Notes under the pieces: generated by a model
Databases searched by the model: none
Seen by the model: the letters and a program-made list of their open reading frames with translations, nothing else
Told to the model about the DNA's origin: nothing
From: Ignelater luminosus
Lineage: Eukaryota; Arthropoda; Insecta; Coleoptera; Elateridae
Assembly (NCBI GenBank): GCA_011009095.1
Contig: VTPC01000427.1
Span: 223,485-287,484, forward strand
Direction: 5' to 3'
DNA: 64,000 nt
Made by a program: the position numbers and the translations under genes
In this document: one piece after another, positions 37,621 to 51,700 of the stretch
Layout of the letters: the number at the start of each line of letters is the position of its first letter
How positions within the stretch are numbered: position 1 is the stretch's first letter

Positions 37621-40600
37621 ATGTATTAGAGATTAAAGTCGCAAGAAAATAGTAGGTAATATCAAAGGACTTAGGGAGATACGTGGGGCAAAGTAATTCA
37701 AACGATGCGATGATAGTAAACATCAACTCACGCTTGTATGTAGATTTATTCAAAACCTGAATTCGTTTCATTTATTGTTGAGGCACTTAATTTAAAACCT
37801 TTTCTTAATTTATAATCAAAGCTAATACTTCATAAAATTATTTTATTGGTCCTTTGAGCCAGGATTAAACAACAAAGTAGCACACAAACGACCTAACTCC
37901 ACAACTTCATAAAAATTATACATTAGTTTGTCAATTTAAATATTTTTATAACCTAAAAAGTGTAGTCGTGCTACTTCAAAGTAATAAAATGTTTAGTGTA
38001 TAAGTGTGTGTACTTACCTAAATGACGATAACAGCTTGTAATGGTAAGATAATATGGGTCTATGATAAAAAAACTCCCGTGTTTTTATTGTATTTTATCT
38101 AAGATAATATAGTAACTGCTGGAGAGGCAAAGATATAGCAATAGTTAATCCACATTTAATTCGTGATAAGAGAGGGAGCCGTGTGACACATCAGTGCATG
38201 TTTACATGTCCATTAACTAAGGATTAACCTGTCATTCTTATCTCAAATACAGATGGCGTAAAACTGCTACCGATTGGGATTTATTTGTTTCAGTACTAAT
38301 TTATACCTAATGCCAGAAAAGGGATGTTTTAGAAATAGATTGCTAATATTCAAATTTACTTCAGGGATCAATATTATTAATGTAATGTGCATGAAGAATA
38401 ACATGTTATTTTAGGAATAATTCAACCCCTGATGATTTCCGTGATGCTAATTGTAGAGGTTATTAATACACACTTTTAATATTCATCGCGTGCAGCCTTT
38501 TTTAAAATTTTGTTGTTCACAAATTTTTCTTTTCTTTTCTAATTATTTATCTTATTTATATCCCTTGTATAAAATGATTCCGTTTTCCTGGTTTTTGGAA
38601 ATGCATGTCATGTCACAATAATTCTAGTACATTATAGTGGCGTTGGTTACTACGTAAGCTATGGATCAAGTCCGTGTAGATAAACAATCCCCCATGGAGT
38701 GTTTCGACCCAACAAGTATTTGGACTTGTTCGTGAAAGGTCTTCCATAAATTGCTGATGAGGGTCCTAAACTGGACAATGTCAGTTTTCAGGAATTCGTT
38801 CAAAAGAATTGACGGCTTCTTTGGATTTTACACAACGGGGGGTCGGGCCTGTGTGACTTTCTGATCTTCTCGACGGGGAGTCTGCAATACCTAGAACTGT
38901 CGTGCCACGCAAGGACAGAGGATTTGCTTGGGCGCTTGCCTGCTGTTTTAGTTTAAATTTTCTTCTTTTCACTTATATTTTTTTATTTTATCTGAAGACC
39001 TTTTGTGAGAATTCATTTTGATGGTAAAAGTTAAAGTGAGTTGCATCCCTTTGTACATACAAGGTTAATTTGATTACCATATGTTTTGAATGTATGACGT
39101 CAGTGACGCGCCACGTCCGTCGTTAATTGTTCAGGTTTTATTAAGCAGGATTCACAAGAATTTCTGTGATTTTAAATGTCGAAAATTATATCTAATCAGG
39201 TTTTGCTTTTTAATCAAATTAATTCTATGAAAAAAACTGGTTAGATTATTTGAAGTCATTAGTTGTTTCTGTCGTGTTTTCTCTTGATATTACTATTTAA
39301 GTTGATTAGTGTGTGTGTATATCACTCGTTCAAGAATTATTACATTGTTCCAAATTTAAAAAGTCGAACAAAATAGTTAAAATGTTTAAGAGATACAAAT
39401 TCTAATTTTGTAAAATATCGATATTCATTAGAAATATAAATGTGAAACACGAATGAATTTGATTGCCTTTAGGTTATAATATTTAATTTAAATAATGTTT
39501 TGGGTCCGATAGATTTTGCATACTTGTATAGTTAGGTTTAATATGGTTGTAGTAATCTAATTGGACTACATTGACACGATTCTGCTTTCACTTCCACTTA
39601 AGACGATTCCGTGGTTGTTACATTACAGATAAAGTCTAATTTAAATTTCATTTTCTCCTCAGATGCCATTATGGTATCTATTAACAGTTGATATGAAAGG
39701 GTAATGGGTAAGATTTATAAATTCGTACGGTATCTAGAGTTATTCTTTCAGAATGTTGAAATTATTTCCAAATCAAATGCTGTCTCTACTTATCGTATAG
39801 CCCACATTAAACGATTGACAGTTTTGATCTGATAAAGATGTAAAAAGATTTACTGTATGTATAATAGCATTAGAGTATTTTAGATCTAGTGGAAGATTAT
39901 TAAATTGCGTTTGTATTACTACCATTCACTTACAATATTGAAGACTACTATGAATATTTTATTAGATAAGTTAACAATACCAGAGGTTGTAATATAAGAT
40001 ACACAGCGAGATATGAATAATTTTTTTTTGTTATGTCAGTTGTACATTTTATAAAAAAGATGAAAATTGTTTGGAAACAAATATTTAGCAACTTCAAGAA
40101 GTTTTTAGAATTACTGCACTGGTTCTGTCTTAATTTATTAAAATACATTAGACAGCTACCTATGTCTAATTTTACAATTGTCTGCTTGTTATTCAAATCA
40201 GAAGCACCAACACCTATGCCCATATGACTCAATGAGAGATTGTGGACTTTCCTTTGCACCTGACTTACATACGTAATTGTTCAGCAAGAATTATTCTGTC
40301 TACGCCGTTTAAGATTGATCAGCAATTTGAAATGCTAGATTCCTACATAGGTTTCTTACTTTCCAAAATGCATTATTATGATAACGTTAACAGCCTAGAA
40401 AATATTTTTGTCATTGACGAGATGTACCAACCACATGCTTTTCTTCTCGTTAGTTTTTTTCGCACGTCGATTCTTCAAATGATCTTCTCTCTTCTTTAAT
40501 TCATTAGGTCAAAGTAATTACTTTTATATATAAGGTATAGGTATGTGCCAAATAAGGCTTAACAGAACAGTAAGATCAGTTAATTGTCCCTGAAGAATAT

Positions 40601-40672
40601 ATGAATAATTCCTCTAATGGGCGGCATTATTGTAATCGAAACGCTCTTCTAAGTTTTCGCATTTGCTTCTTA

Positions 40673-40688
40673 GTGAGTGAGTGAGTGA
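40673..40688. repeat. short microsatellite (GTGA)4
   Basis: Four perfect GTGA units occur here, followed by ATTC. It is short and has no evident role. Confidence 0.8.
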
Positions 40689-42699
40689 ATTCTTCTGATA
40701 GAATATCTTATCTTACCATAAGACTTTATTACCTATGATCTGCTCCTGAATTGAAAATCTTAGAATTGGCCTCATTTGGAACCTCTAGTTTTAATAATTT
40801 CCTTGATCTTTATGACTGTGGTCGTTATATACAGGCTGGTAGTTAGAATCTTTTGGTTTGTGTCTTTTGTGTTAGATTGATTTAGTAATGACTTCGAGGT
40901 TGTGTACTACTAACTTACATTGTCCCATTTATTCATGCAAGCAAATCTCTGAATACTAACATAAAGCGAAATGTTTTATTGTTGTTTTTGGAAGCGAATA
41001 CTCAGCTTTTCTAGAGCGAGTTACATATATCATGAACAAACCAATTTACGAATTAACTGTCAGAATTATGTTATTACCAATAATTAAGGCCAATTTGCCT
41101 ATGTGGATGCCCTCATAGGAGATAGGACAGTTTGAGGCAAGTTTTTATCGAAAGCAAGCACAGACTTCGAATTTTATCAAGTAAAACAGAACTTCGTTGT
41201 AGACTTACTTTACCATAAACATTACTCTTGGAGAATTTATAAAAGAACTTAGTTTTGATAGGTCAAAAGAAAGGAAGAAAGGTCATTGTGTTTCATTTTC
41301 CCATTTAGGTTCTCGGAGGCTCTTCATTAACCAAGGATGAAAATTCTGAAAACGGTTAAGATAAGGGTGAGATAAGAGGGAATCATATTTATAGCCATTA
41401 CTGTTGTAATATTACATGGAAGATCTTAACGAAAATGTGAACATAAGGCGTTGATCAAGAAATTTCAGCGGTTTTCTGGTTCAATTCGTCTTTGTACAAA
41501 ACTTTCCAGATGTATAGTGATTTTCTTTCGAATAACAGTAGATGACTGCATGCCCAAAAACGTTTTGCTCTTTACCAGAGATATGTCTATAAAAGCGATG
41601 TAATAGACAGCTCGTTCTAGTCTCAGAATAGCAAGCATTTTTGCAATCTTTCAGAATTCTGTATTTTTAGAAAATGCTATAGATCAAGGCTAAGGAAACT
41701 GATTTGTATAAAGGCAAGTTTATGAGCAAAATCTAACTTGAGAGCAAAAATGTGACCAAGCAATTTAGTTTTGATGTTCAAGAAGTAAAGACAGGAATAT
41801 ATCTTGTTGTACAAGCAAAATTCGGGCAATTTGGCTTCTGGTGCCCACTACATATGTAAGTTGCCAAGTTATCAGCACTCTTCGGACTTGCAAATGTGTG
41901 ATGCTAGTTCTCAACAACTTTTAGAGCTGTGTTATATTTATGAATTGAAAAACTAAAACCATTCAGAAAGAGAATTAAGTCAAAACGAATTCATTAGTGT
42001 CTGTTGATTATATCAGATTTGGTAGGTTCGAATCTAAACAATTATTAACAAAAGTATTTCTTGACCATGTTCCAATTTAAAAATTTGTAAGAAGTTATTC
42101 GAATCTATGGTACTTTTTTTGCTCAAGTTATTTTTCGCATATTCAGCTGAAGCAAGGATTCCATTTTCCAGTGTATAGACTTATATAGAATTAGATTTTA
42201 TTTTTCTTTTTATTTAGACAATTCTGTTTTTGAAGTTGTTTGGGTGCTCGAAACGATGGAATATTATTTGGGCATAAGTAGCCTAACACAAAAGGCATAT
42301 TTTAGTTGCTTGATTGAACTTGCAATGATTTTCTTTTCTGTAGGTTCTTCTACGTGTGGTATACTAAGACTTCTGTACTTTCGTAATTTTCAGATGGGTA
42401 GAAACATGTAAAAAGATGTTAGGAGATGTTTGCAAAATTAGTGACAAAATGTTTTTGGCTTTCCATAGAATGCTAGCTTGAGTTCATACGATATGTAGAG
42501 TGATACAGTAAATTGCAAAAATACTAAACCATTTGCCAAAATTTTGCAATTCATCCGAACGCTTCCATTATTTTCATGAATTTTTTCTTGAAGCAAACCT
42601 GTATCATTAAATAGTTTGTTTAAAACAAAGTTACGAAACAAAAAGAAGTTTTATTTGTTATAATTTTCTAGTTGAGAAAAATCAGGGAAAAAATATCAA

Positions 42700-43720
42700 G
42701 TGGGATAAATAAATCGCCACTTTAGACATTATAACGCTATAAATGGACGGCACATATTAGCATTTTTACGGTTATGGCATCATTCCCATTATTACAGAGC
42801 CTGATTTATGGTAATAATTCGTTTCTTTCCTGTATTACTGGAAGTCTTGATTGGGTTTAAACATTGTTAAGTTTATAAATGCATCGCGGCCATACTGTTT
42901 CAATTTTATAAACAAGCGGAGATTTATCGTGATTGGCGCTATACTCATAATTTTGAAAACAAATAATATAATGTCCCAATAGCGTGTTGTGGGAAATCGA
43001 GGGCTGATCGGATATAAACAAGTAACTCGAAAGAATTTATCTGTATTACACGTCAAAAATTTTAGTTGATCAGGAAAGACATCTTTGTGATTGCAGTAAG
43101 GAAAAGCAGCGGACGTTAAAGTTCTCATGCGCGCCACGACCCGCACTGTTTGTAAACAGAATAATCGAGTCATGTCCAGAATAAGCAATCGCTGTTGTTC
43201 CATCAGTCATACCAGCATGGAATAAGAATACGAAGGCTGCGAGCGTGACGCCTGCATAAGTCAATCGGCGGCGTGATTTAATAAAGTTGCGCTCATCTGC
43301 GCTTCCGATCATCGCAGGACAAAAACGAGCCGTGACACACTAATGCACGTAATCTAGTTATCGCTGATGTACGCGTCGGGACGCTTAACCTAATAGCTGC
43401 CGCCATGTTTTTATAATCCCCACCCCGTTTTGCCTGACATCAAAATTAATAAATGCGCAGCATTTTAATGGACTAATTTCCTTTAATCGACGGAGACTAT
43501 TATTATTACACAGGTACCAGCGCATTATTAAACGTTAAATTAGGAAAAGTCTGAGCCTCGCAGGAAGGCAGAGATAATTCAATCATAAAGCGGTGAACAT
43601 TGAATTAACAATGGTTAGAAACAGCTCCGGTTGGCACATTCTATTGTTGCTGTTTGCTCGTCTAGAAACTAGGGATTGTGCCACTAACAGTCGCCAAAAA
43701 CCTAACCCAGAATAGAGATC
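42700..43720. promoter_or_regulatory. complex island in intron c-d
   Basis: About 1 kb of non-repetitive DNA, densest at 43.08-43.45 kb, has CG-containing blocks such as GTACGCGTCGGGACGC and TCGGCGGCGTG. Minus-strand frames of 80-122 codons overlap one another and match nothing. It is a candidate regulatory DNA by composition. Confidence 0.3.
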
Positions 43721-44149
43721 TCTATGAAATACATAACTATTGACCGTCTTCTACAGAAAAAATAATAATCTCATTGCTACTTCAAGAACACCCTTTTTGC
43801 GCTTTCGTGAACGTAGTACAACACTTACCTATTCGCAGTGCATTCCTTTCTGGAATTGCTACTTTCGTGAGAATGTAAAGTTCTTGCATTTTCTCACTAT
43901 TCCAATAGAAAAAAAATTGAACATTTATTGTATGTATACTTTGTAGCTAACTCTAAAAATATAGTTAGTTACACCTGCCGTTTTCGAATTAGCAACAGTT
44001 TCACTGTAAATTCTTAACATTTGTTCTAACGAATATTTTGAATAGCTCGATAATCATTTATCTTTTTGACTGTGCCTTTTGTCGTGTACACATGGTGTAC
44101 CCTAGAGCTGAATGCTGTGCTCCTACTCACGATTCAGATAATTGACTTT

Positions 44150-44420
44150 TAGCTAAATGGTAGAAAATGGGTAAGTCATGTACAGGGGACCAGTTCAGTA
44201 AATCTAATCCACGCATCAAGTGAATTAGGAATTAGCGGGTCTCCGGGGAGGTTCCCCCTCGCCCCCATGCAAATTGCAATTGGCCACTTGAAGCAGTTAA
44301 TGTGTATGCAGATCAACCCCATCACTGCTACAACTTGATCCGATTTAGGGAAGCGGACTCTAACCCGCAGCGTATTTGCATTCAAACATCGTTGTGACTA
44401 AACGAGATTTATGCAATTTA
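44150..44420. promoter_or_regulatory. short complex island with two octamers
   Basis: A GC-rich patch (GGTCTCCGGGGAGGTTCCCC at about 44.24 kb) carries ATGCAAAT at 44267 and ATTTGCAT at 44374, in opposite orientations. It also has CAATTG and AATTAG homeodomain-type words. It looks like a compact enhancer-type element. Confidence 0.35.
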
Positions 44421-47400
44421 AAAACTAGCCTGGGGTTGAAATGTACAGATACATTTGTTAAATTCATTTTTTGACACTTGAACAATGCACGGGGTGAAAG
44501 GTATTAAATATTCCTATATTGTATTGAATATTAAATAATGCAGCGAGTTTCGTGAATCACTGATAATACTAACGCACAAAACGCTTCAAGGTATAATAAA
44601 TCCTAAATTGTTTAATGCTCATTGTAAAAGCTATAAACCATCACAATTTATTCAAGTTGAGGTTAATAATAACTATAATAAATTGAGTTCCTAAATGAAT
44701 AGAATTCACTTTATGAAGTAGTATCATTAATAGTGCATTTAATTAAGCTGCAATAAACTAATTAAAAGTAAATTGTTTCCGGAATGTGTTTAAATGTATA
44801 AAAGCAGATTCAAGAAGTTATGTGTAAAATCTGTTTTTGCTTTTAACCAATTATAATAATAACCACCGATACATTAATAAATTGTATATTTAAATTTGCA
44901 TTTTATATTCTCCATATTTATACCTAAACCGCAACGTCAATCAATCAACAAATGTAGGAAATTTGTTTATTATAATAAAATAGCGATGAAATATGGATTT
45001 TTTTATAAAGTTGTTTTAATGAATTATTTATTTATTAAAAATACTTATTCTATTGTTTACGGTCTTTTAAATTCTAAATTCATTCTTGCAATCTGCATTT
45101 GAAAGCTATAATTCATTTTATTTATAATTTTTTTTATGAATGAAAAGAGTGTAGTTACGTGGTGTGCTTATAAAATAACAGGATAAGCTACCATTCCATC
45201 CAATATAATTTCCTGTTGTTGTTTGGAAGGTTTCTTTCTTTAGTTTCTTCATTTCAATTTTGACTTAGCAGTCTACGAGTGCATTTATTTGAAAAACTGA
45301 AATTGGCTTTAGAGAACAAATGTGGGTACTCAAATATGATTATTTATTCACTAATATTCTGTATCAAAGAGATCTTGATATTGAATTCAATCGTTTATCT
45401 ACGGGTTTGGTCGTCTTTTCTCAATTACACTCCTTGCCTTGCAATGGTACTATCTAATTTACAGACTGATTTCCAATGTTGTCTTTTAGCATTTGCGTTC
45501 ACAAACTTTGCCAATAATTCTTGATACGTCTTTTCCCAGGCTTCATCTATAATTTTTGTAGTATATTTCCTTCAAATTATCATTCATCATACTATATATG
45601 TGGAATATTATTCTTATCCAATTTTTCAGTTTGAATCGCCACATTAACCATTTTGTCCTGCAAGATTAGTAAAACGTTCTTCGTCTTTTAGTTTTCTCTT
45701 TTCCACTAGTGTTTCCCAAGACTTAAGACCAAAGCCAACATTCAGACTGGTAACTATTGACATCGATATCCAGCGTCTTGGTCTTGATATTGAATAGAAA
45801 GATATTTCTGTAAAGACTATTTACTTTTAGATTTTCTGACACTTACTTTGAATCGACATTTTCCAATATTATTGAAGGTTTTAAGATCTAACAAAGAATA
45901 ATGACTGTTTTTCTAAGAAGAAAAGCTCATATCTGAGTCTTCCATTAAATACACACGAAGCTGGTAAATCCAAGTAGGGTTTATTATGAGAATATTTGGA
46001 ATTGATACCAAAATCAAAATTCTTGATATCTCTTGGTATATGCAATCTTGGCTTTCTTCTTGTAAATGGCACAAATCTTAGCCTTTAATTCCTAGACAAA
46101 ACCAAGACATAACTGCTCTACATCATTCTTGTGCTGAAATCACCATACAGCTCTTGAGTAGCTAAAATTAAAAGACTTAGGATGAATTGTTGGCCTCATT
46201 TTGATATTGAACAAGTTATAATAGATTATGGTTTACTGATATATTGTTTAGAATTGTTGCTTTATAGCCAAGCTACCTATATGGGAGATTTATTTCATTT
46301 AGTTATATTATTGTCATACATGGGATGGAGTTATCAAATTCGCGGGTTTTGGTTTTGGCATACTTATCTGAAGAGCTGTTCTATGAGTTTTGGATCCCCA
46401 AAGAAGATTCTATCTTGGTATTCGTAGTGTTTGACTCCTCAATGCTTTTATAATAATAGTTCACATTGCAAACTTTGATGACTTTAATATTCTATTCTTC
46501 CGAAAAAGTCTGATTATCACCTTCTTCCGCCTTTATCAAAGAAGATCAGATACTGGTCGCAAGAACTCTGATCTAAAATGGAAACTTGACAACATTTAAA
46601 TATAGCATCTTTCTTCCAATGCCATTACAACATAGTAAAATTGTTATCAGAAATTTCAAATCATTAATTTTGCTTATCATTGAGATCGGCACAGTTCGTA
46701 ATCGTTTGGGTTTAGAATTCTTGCGGTTAAATAGTCTTTTTTGACCGCTGCATGGTAAGTCACTCATACAGTATCTCTTTCAGCCTGTAGTATATCAGTT
46801 GGTAATTTGGCTTATGTGACTTAAATCGTTCTGAAACGCACCTTATACATGAAAAATCTGCTTGAAATACTTTTTAATTCGCTTTGTCTTTCAGTTAACG
46901 TTCTAATTTCCATTGAGATTTCCTATCAGCATGGCGTATTGAAATATACCTTAATAAGTTTCTCACAATTGGGCTATACCTATTACTTGCTTGTTTTTAT
47001 CTTAAAGACTTGTCCCAATATAGTCTTTTAGTTAACTCCTGCTAAAAAGAAACCCCCGAAGTCGTGTAATTTATAGTTTTAGTTTTTTGTTTCATATTCC
47101 ATAACTGACACAAGACTCGATTCAGTGTACAGCAAATTGCAATACAGACTAGAGTACCGGCTGAACTTTCTCCGTCTCCCCTCCCTCCCGGCCGCAAGAA
47201 TATCATTGGTTCTATCTAGCTTATTACTAACCAACAACTGATATCAACAAATTGGATTGTCATAGTGGCTGTTTCCAGGAGGATCGTGTTGTCACCTAAA
47301 AAGTCTTCTTCCATTGTTTGTTGGCAAGAAGTTGATTTCTTCGATTTCAGCAACCAGAGGACCATTTATGATTCATTCCGAGACTGAAAGTTCTATTGTT

Positions 47401-48499
47401 GGAGATCTTGTGGTGGCACCTGCCTGCTCACTTTTGCCCGAATCAACGAAATCTCATTCTTCACTTTCACACTCATCTCATCAGACGAGAACTGCAGATC
47501 CAACCGTCCGTCCCGGCACGAATATGACTATTATACTTTAAACAATAAATTAGAAACGTGGGAGTTTACTGGTTTTGTAGGTTAAAGTTGGATGTTTTTA
47601 ATTTTTGGTTGTTCACATTATGCTCTTCCAAGCACCATCAGGAGTCGCGGAGACTATTGTTATGGCAGTGGTACTATCACTTGCCAGTTTAGAAGAGTTT
47701 CAGTTTCTGAAGACTTTGGAATTCTAGATATCTTGCTGAAAATGTTTTTAATTTTTTTTTTCATAGAAATCCTTTTTATTGAAATATTGAAAATTCGTTT
47801 TCTTTTTTTATCTAACGTTTCTAAATATCAAAGAAAGGAGAAAACCAAGGAACGGTTTTATGGAGGTGTGAAAATATTTTTCTGATCTTACTTTGTTTAG
47901 ATATTTTACTTACGTACTTAATAAATTTTTGCCCATTTCTACAGTTTAAAACTTGACCAGTAAATCGAAAGTTTATGTTTATCAACTAAATAAAAAAGCT
48001 AAAGTAACATAACGTAGCTATGACCCTGCAAACATTAAAATATAATGAAGAACGACAGGTTGGTGTCAAGTAATGATGGATGATGAGACCTTTAATGTAT
48101 AATTTTTATAGGAGTCGTAACAACTTTTTTCCTTGTAACATTTCTTTCTTGTTTTTGATATGGCATGTAATAGTTATGAAATTACCAGCTGCTTAAAATT
48201 AATTTGTTCAAATTTGTAGCATATCTACCAACTTAGTAGATTGCCAGGAGAATTTTTTGTAAAAATCACTATATTGGCTGTACCTAACGTATATGTTTAC
48301 ATCTGCAATCTTATCTTAACCGAAATTACTTTCAGGGAAGAACTATTTTCCTAATCGGAAAAACATAAACTGTTAAGATAAGAACCATTTCGAATTTCAA
48401 GTTATTGTTTCAGGTCCAATGAAAGTGTAAGAATGACTATCAAAAAAAGTTATTCCAAATTGATTATTTTGGTGTAAATAATCCTTTAATTAGATTTGA

Positions 48500-49400
48500 A
48501 AGTAAATTACCGTGGAAATCAATCGGTAACACTCTGTGCATTCATAATAGTATACCTTAACAAATTGCTGGCATCGAATATCCGTTTATAACTGCTACAA
48601 ATTCCGGTGCAATAAAAACTACCTGTACAAACGATACACGCATGATTTCCGCTGGCCAGTTGGTATTTCAATTAGCGTGAAAAAAGTGTGTGTATTTTAT
48701 TAAATATAACTCAAAGCATTGTTAAAAAAACGAGCAAAACGCGCGAACGCGTTTGTAGTGTAACGCTAAACAAACACCCTAGTGTAGTGGGCCGTGACGT
48801 GGCTTCCGCCTTCCGGTCTATGCTGAGTTATCGACATATGCATACCTCACGTAGTATACCTATTTAGGTAAAAGCACGTTCCCTATCCCTTGCTGCGCGA
48901 ATTTCTTAAAAACATCTTAGCCCAACCCCTTATTGCCCATATTTTTATACTGAAACCTCTCAGGAACAATAATTATCTCGAAGCGAAAGTGCAACATAGT
49001 TATCAAACAGAATGGAGTGAACACCAGATGTCTTTATGCGGTTCGAGATCTTCCATGCAAATTCACCATACAATCATTTTAACATAAACACCGTCTCATA
49101 TTCATTCAATTCAACAGAAAGTGAAAACGACCGCATTCAAGTACCTTTCGCATAATGGGGGTAGTGAATCATTTTTATATTATTCAGAACCGTGTAACAA
49201 TATTAAAAGTAATGTAGAACAGATGTAAGCAGTGGCCTCTGGCTCTGCTCGTCCTGAACATGTAATTTTGTCGCGACGCACAATGGGCGGCATGCGCGCT
49301 CTGCTTATGTTTATGCCATCGGACTGTAGCACCATAACATATTAATGGCTTCATGCTTATAACAGCGAATACAACACATCGAAATAGTTCTAGTTTTAGT
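48500..49400. promoter_or_regulatory. complex island in intron c-d
   Basis: The region has GC-richer cores at 48.73-48.87 kb (ACGCGCGAACGCG block) and 49.21-49.35 kb (ATGGGCGGCATGCGCGC), with the octamer ATGCAAAT at 49055. No coding signal was seen. It is a candidate regulatory DNA. Confidence 0.3.
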
Positions 49401-50689
49401 AGTACTAAACGTTCTTATGGTTGTTTAAAAGATTTTACTCGATACCCTCTATGAGTTGAGCTTTTTTTTTCGTGCTTATCCAAATTGGTTTCAGAATGAA
49501 GTTAGCTAACCCAACCTCATTGTGTATAAGTAGGTTGAAAGTCATGCTATTTGTTAAATTGTTAAAGTACACTTTTATATTAGTTAGGTAGGTGATTTTC
49601 CTATTCGTGACGTGAATAGAAACAAAAGACCATGTGGCGGCGTATGAACATATTTTGTTAGTCTGGTTGATATGATGCTATACATTTGTAAAACACTTTT
49701 AATTAATTGAGATGTTATCACTAAATGTAAAAAAGCTACTGATTGCTGATTTTTATTTAAACGATCTTCTCTAAAAAATGGATGGGACTTTCTCTGAATA
49801 CTGGAGCATTGGCTTTTAGTAGTTGTCTAATCGTGATCAAATTGAAGAAATGAGTAAATTCTGTTCCAAACTAAACCAAATGCAGGAAATTCCTTTCTTG
49901 CGTGAGCTTAAGTGGCCTTCAACATCGTTGCTTTAATTAAATTGTTACGACAGTTGGTGTGGCTGACGAAAGATACTGACAATGTAACAAAAGCTACCCT
50001 AAAAATGGTTTTAATATAATATAAAAACTTTAACATTTTAATGTTGAAATTCCCATTTTAGAAAATCGATCTTTTTACGACGATTCTAGCATAAACACTA
50101 GGATGGGCATATTATAATTATTCAGTCATAGATTCTCATCAAAATTCTCTTGAATTTTAATTGTTGTGAAATTCATCACCTTAACCTTTGAGACGTTTGT
50201 CCTTCATAACAACATGGAGATAGTAAGGATCATTTTTATAATTCATCAGTTTGATGAACTTCATTAATACAAGAAATCTATGTTCAACCTTTTTTGTTAA
50301 ATACACCACCCCATGCAGGTTATCATCAACAAAAACTGAAAAAGAATTGATAGTTTAACTTATCTCATACGCGTTTCGTTAATGAGTTTTTATTTTTTTA
50401 CACATTATAGCAGTAAAAGTGATAACAAACTAATGGCACTTAAGGTTTTATAATCCATTAATTATTTTGTCGAGAAAAAAAATGTTTAAGATTATGGGTC
50501 CCAATCGAATACTTCGAAAGGAAATTAAAATTTATGCTTCTAAAAGATTAGAGTATTTGTTTCTAAAAGTAATTAAGATTAAATTTAATTGCTTTACATA
50601 AAAGGACTAATTCGAAGTCACATCTTTGTCTTTTATTACAACTGTGTAATAGTACAGTTATCCTCACATTATTTTAAAAATTTTTATGT

Positions 50690-51700
50690 TAATGCTAATT
50701 AGTGTGATACCTAGTTAGTTGTTTACGACGAAGCGAGGCGAGCGAGGGTGTGAACAGTTTTTCCACCTTGCACAGGCTGAATTACCGGGAATAGTATTAT
50801 TAGTTATTTGAGGGAAACAAGGTGACGGATGTCGCAGCCACTCATAAAACGTAGTTATGGTCGACCCATAAAGAAACGGATTGAGATACTACTACACAGC
50901 ATCCAGTGCTGGAATTTACGATGCGATATTCAGAGTTAGTCCATAAATCAATTCACTCACACTTTCGTCGACACTGACCCACATTTACTCCTCCGAATAC
51001 ATTGCAGCAGGAGAGCATTCGTTTGTGAATTAACGTAATATGCTTTTAATTGACGACATAATAACAGGCCTGCGTTTACGTGTCAGCTGAATGCAAACAT
51101 ATTTATTACGAGGGGAAGTGCGGTGGGTGTGGCGCTGTAATTATCGGCTCTCATTAACTAACGCCGGCTATTTAGTATTTACCTCAAACACTACTCGCAC
51201 TTTATTAGTTACTATTATGGCAAATCGTTTACGGTCGAATTTCAAATTGCATTCTTCCGAGCAGGTTTGAGTTATAGCTAGAAACACGAACCGGCAGTAA
51301 CAAATTAGAAACCGCGTTTTAGAAAAGCCACTACCACCTATTATTATTGTTATTACTAATCATTCCATTTAATATTATAAAATATCATTGCGGCTACGTT
51401 AAACTATAACTATCACCAAAATTATCTGGTTAAGTGGGTTTTAAAGTAAAATAACTGGAACAGTCATTTTAATTATAATCTTCACACTTTTCCGTACCTG
51501 ATATGGGCAATAAATAATGGTGCGAACACTAAATTATTTCACTGAATTACTAATTGAACTCTGAATGCAATTATAAAGTACATGAGAAGTTAATTACATA
51601 TTTAAATGCAACGGACGCCAATGAATGCTATTAATTTAAAATTAACTGCTAGGCGTTGGGAGCGGGCAGCTTTGAGTTTAAACAAACGTTTTAACTTCAA
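50690..51700. promoter_or_regulatory. complex island in intron c-d
   Basis: This is non-repetitive, fairly GC-balanced DNA, densest at 50.72-51.31 kb. It includes CGAAGCGAGGCGAGCGAGG, a TGTCAGCTGA word near 51.08 kb and several TTAATT cores. There is no recognisable frame. It is a candidate enhancer. Confidence 0.35.

Noticed and set aside
38781-38972. 63-codon minus frame in a GC-richer patch (MKRRKFKLKQQASAQ...)
   Set aside because: Both strands are partly open and neither gives a recognisable peptide. Composition explains the openness.
42018-42040. GGTTCGAATCT resembling a tRNA B box
   Set aside because: The surrounding bases do not form acceptor or anticodon stems.
47314-47541. 75-codon Ser/Thr-rich + frame
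   Set aside because: It looked exon-like, but it lacks paired splice signals in frame and does not resemble Hth or any other protein I know.
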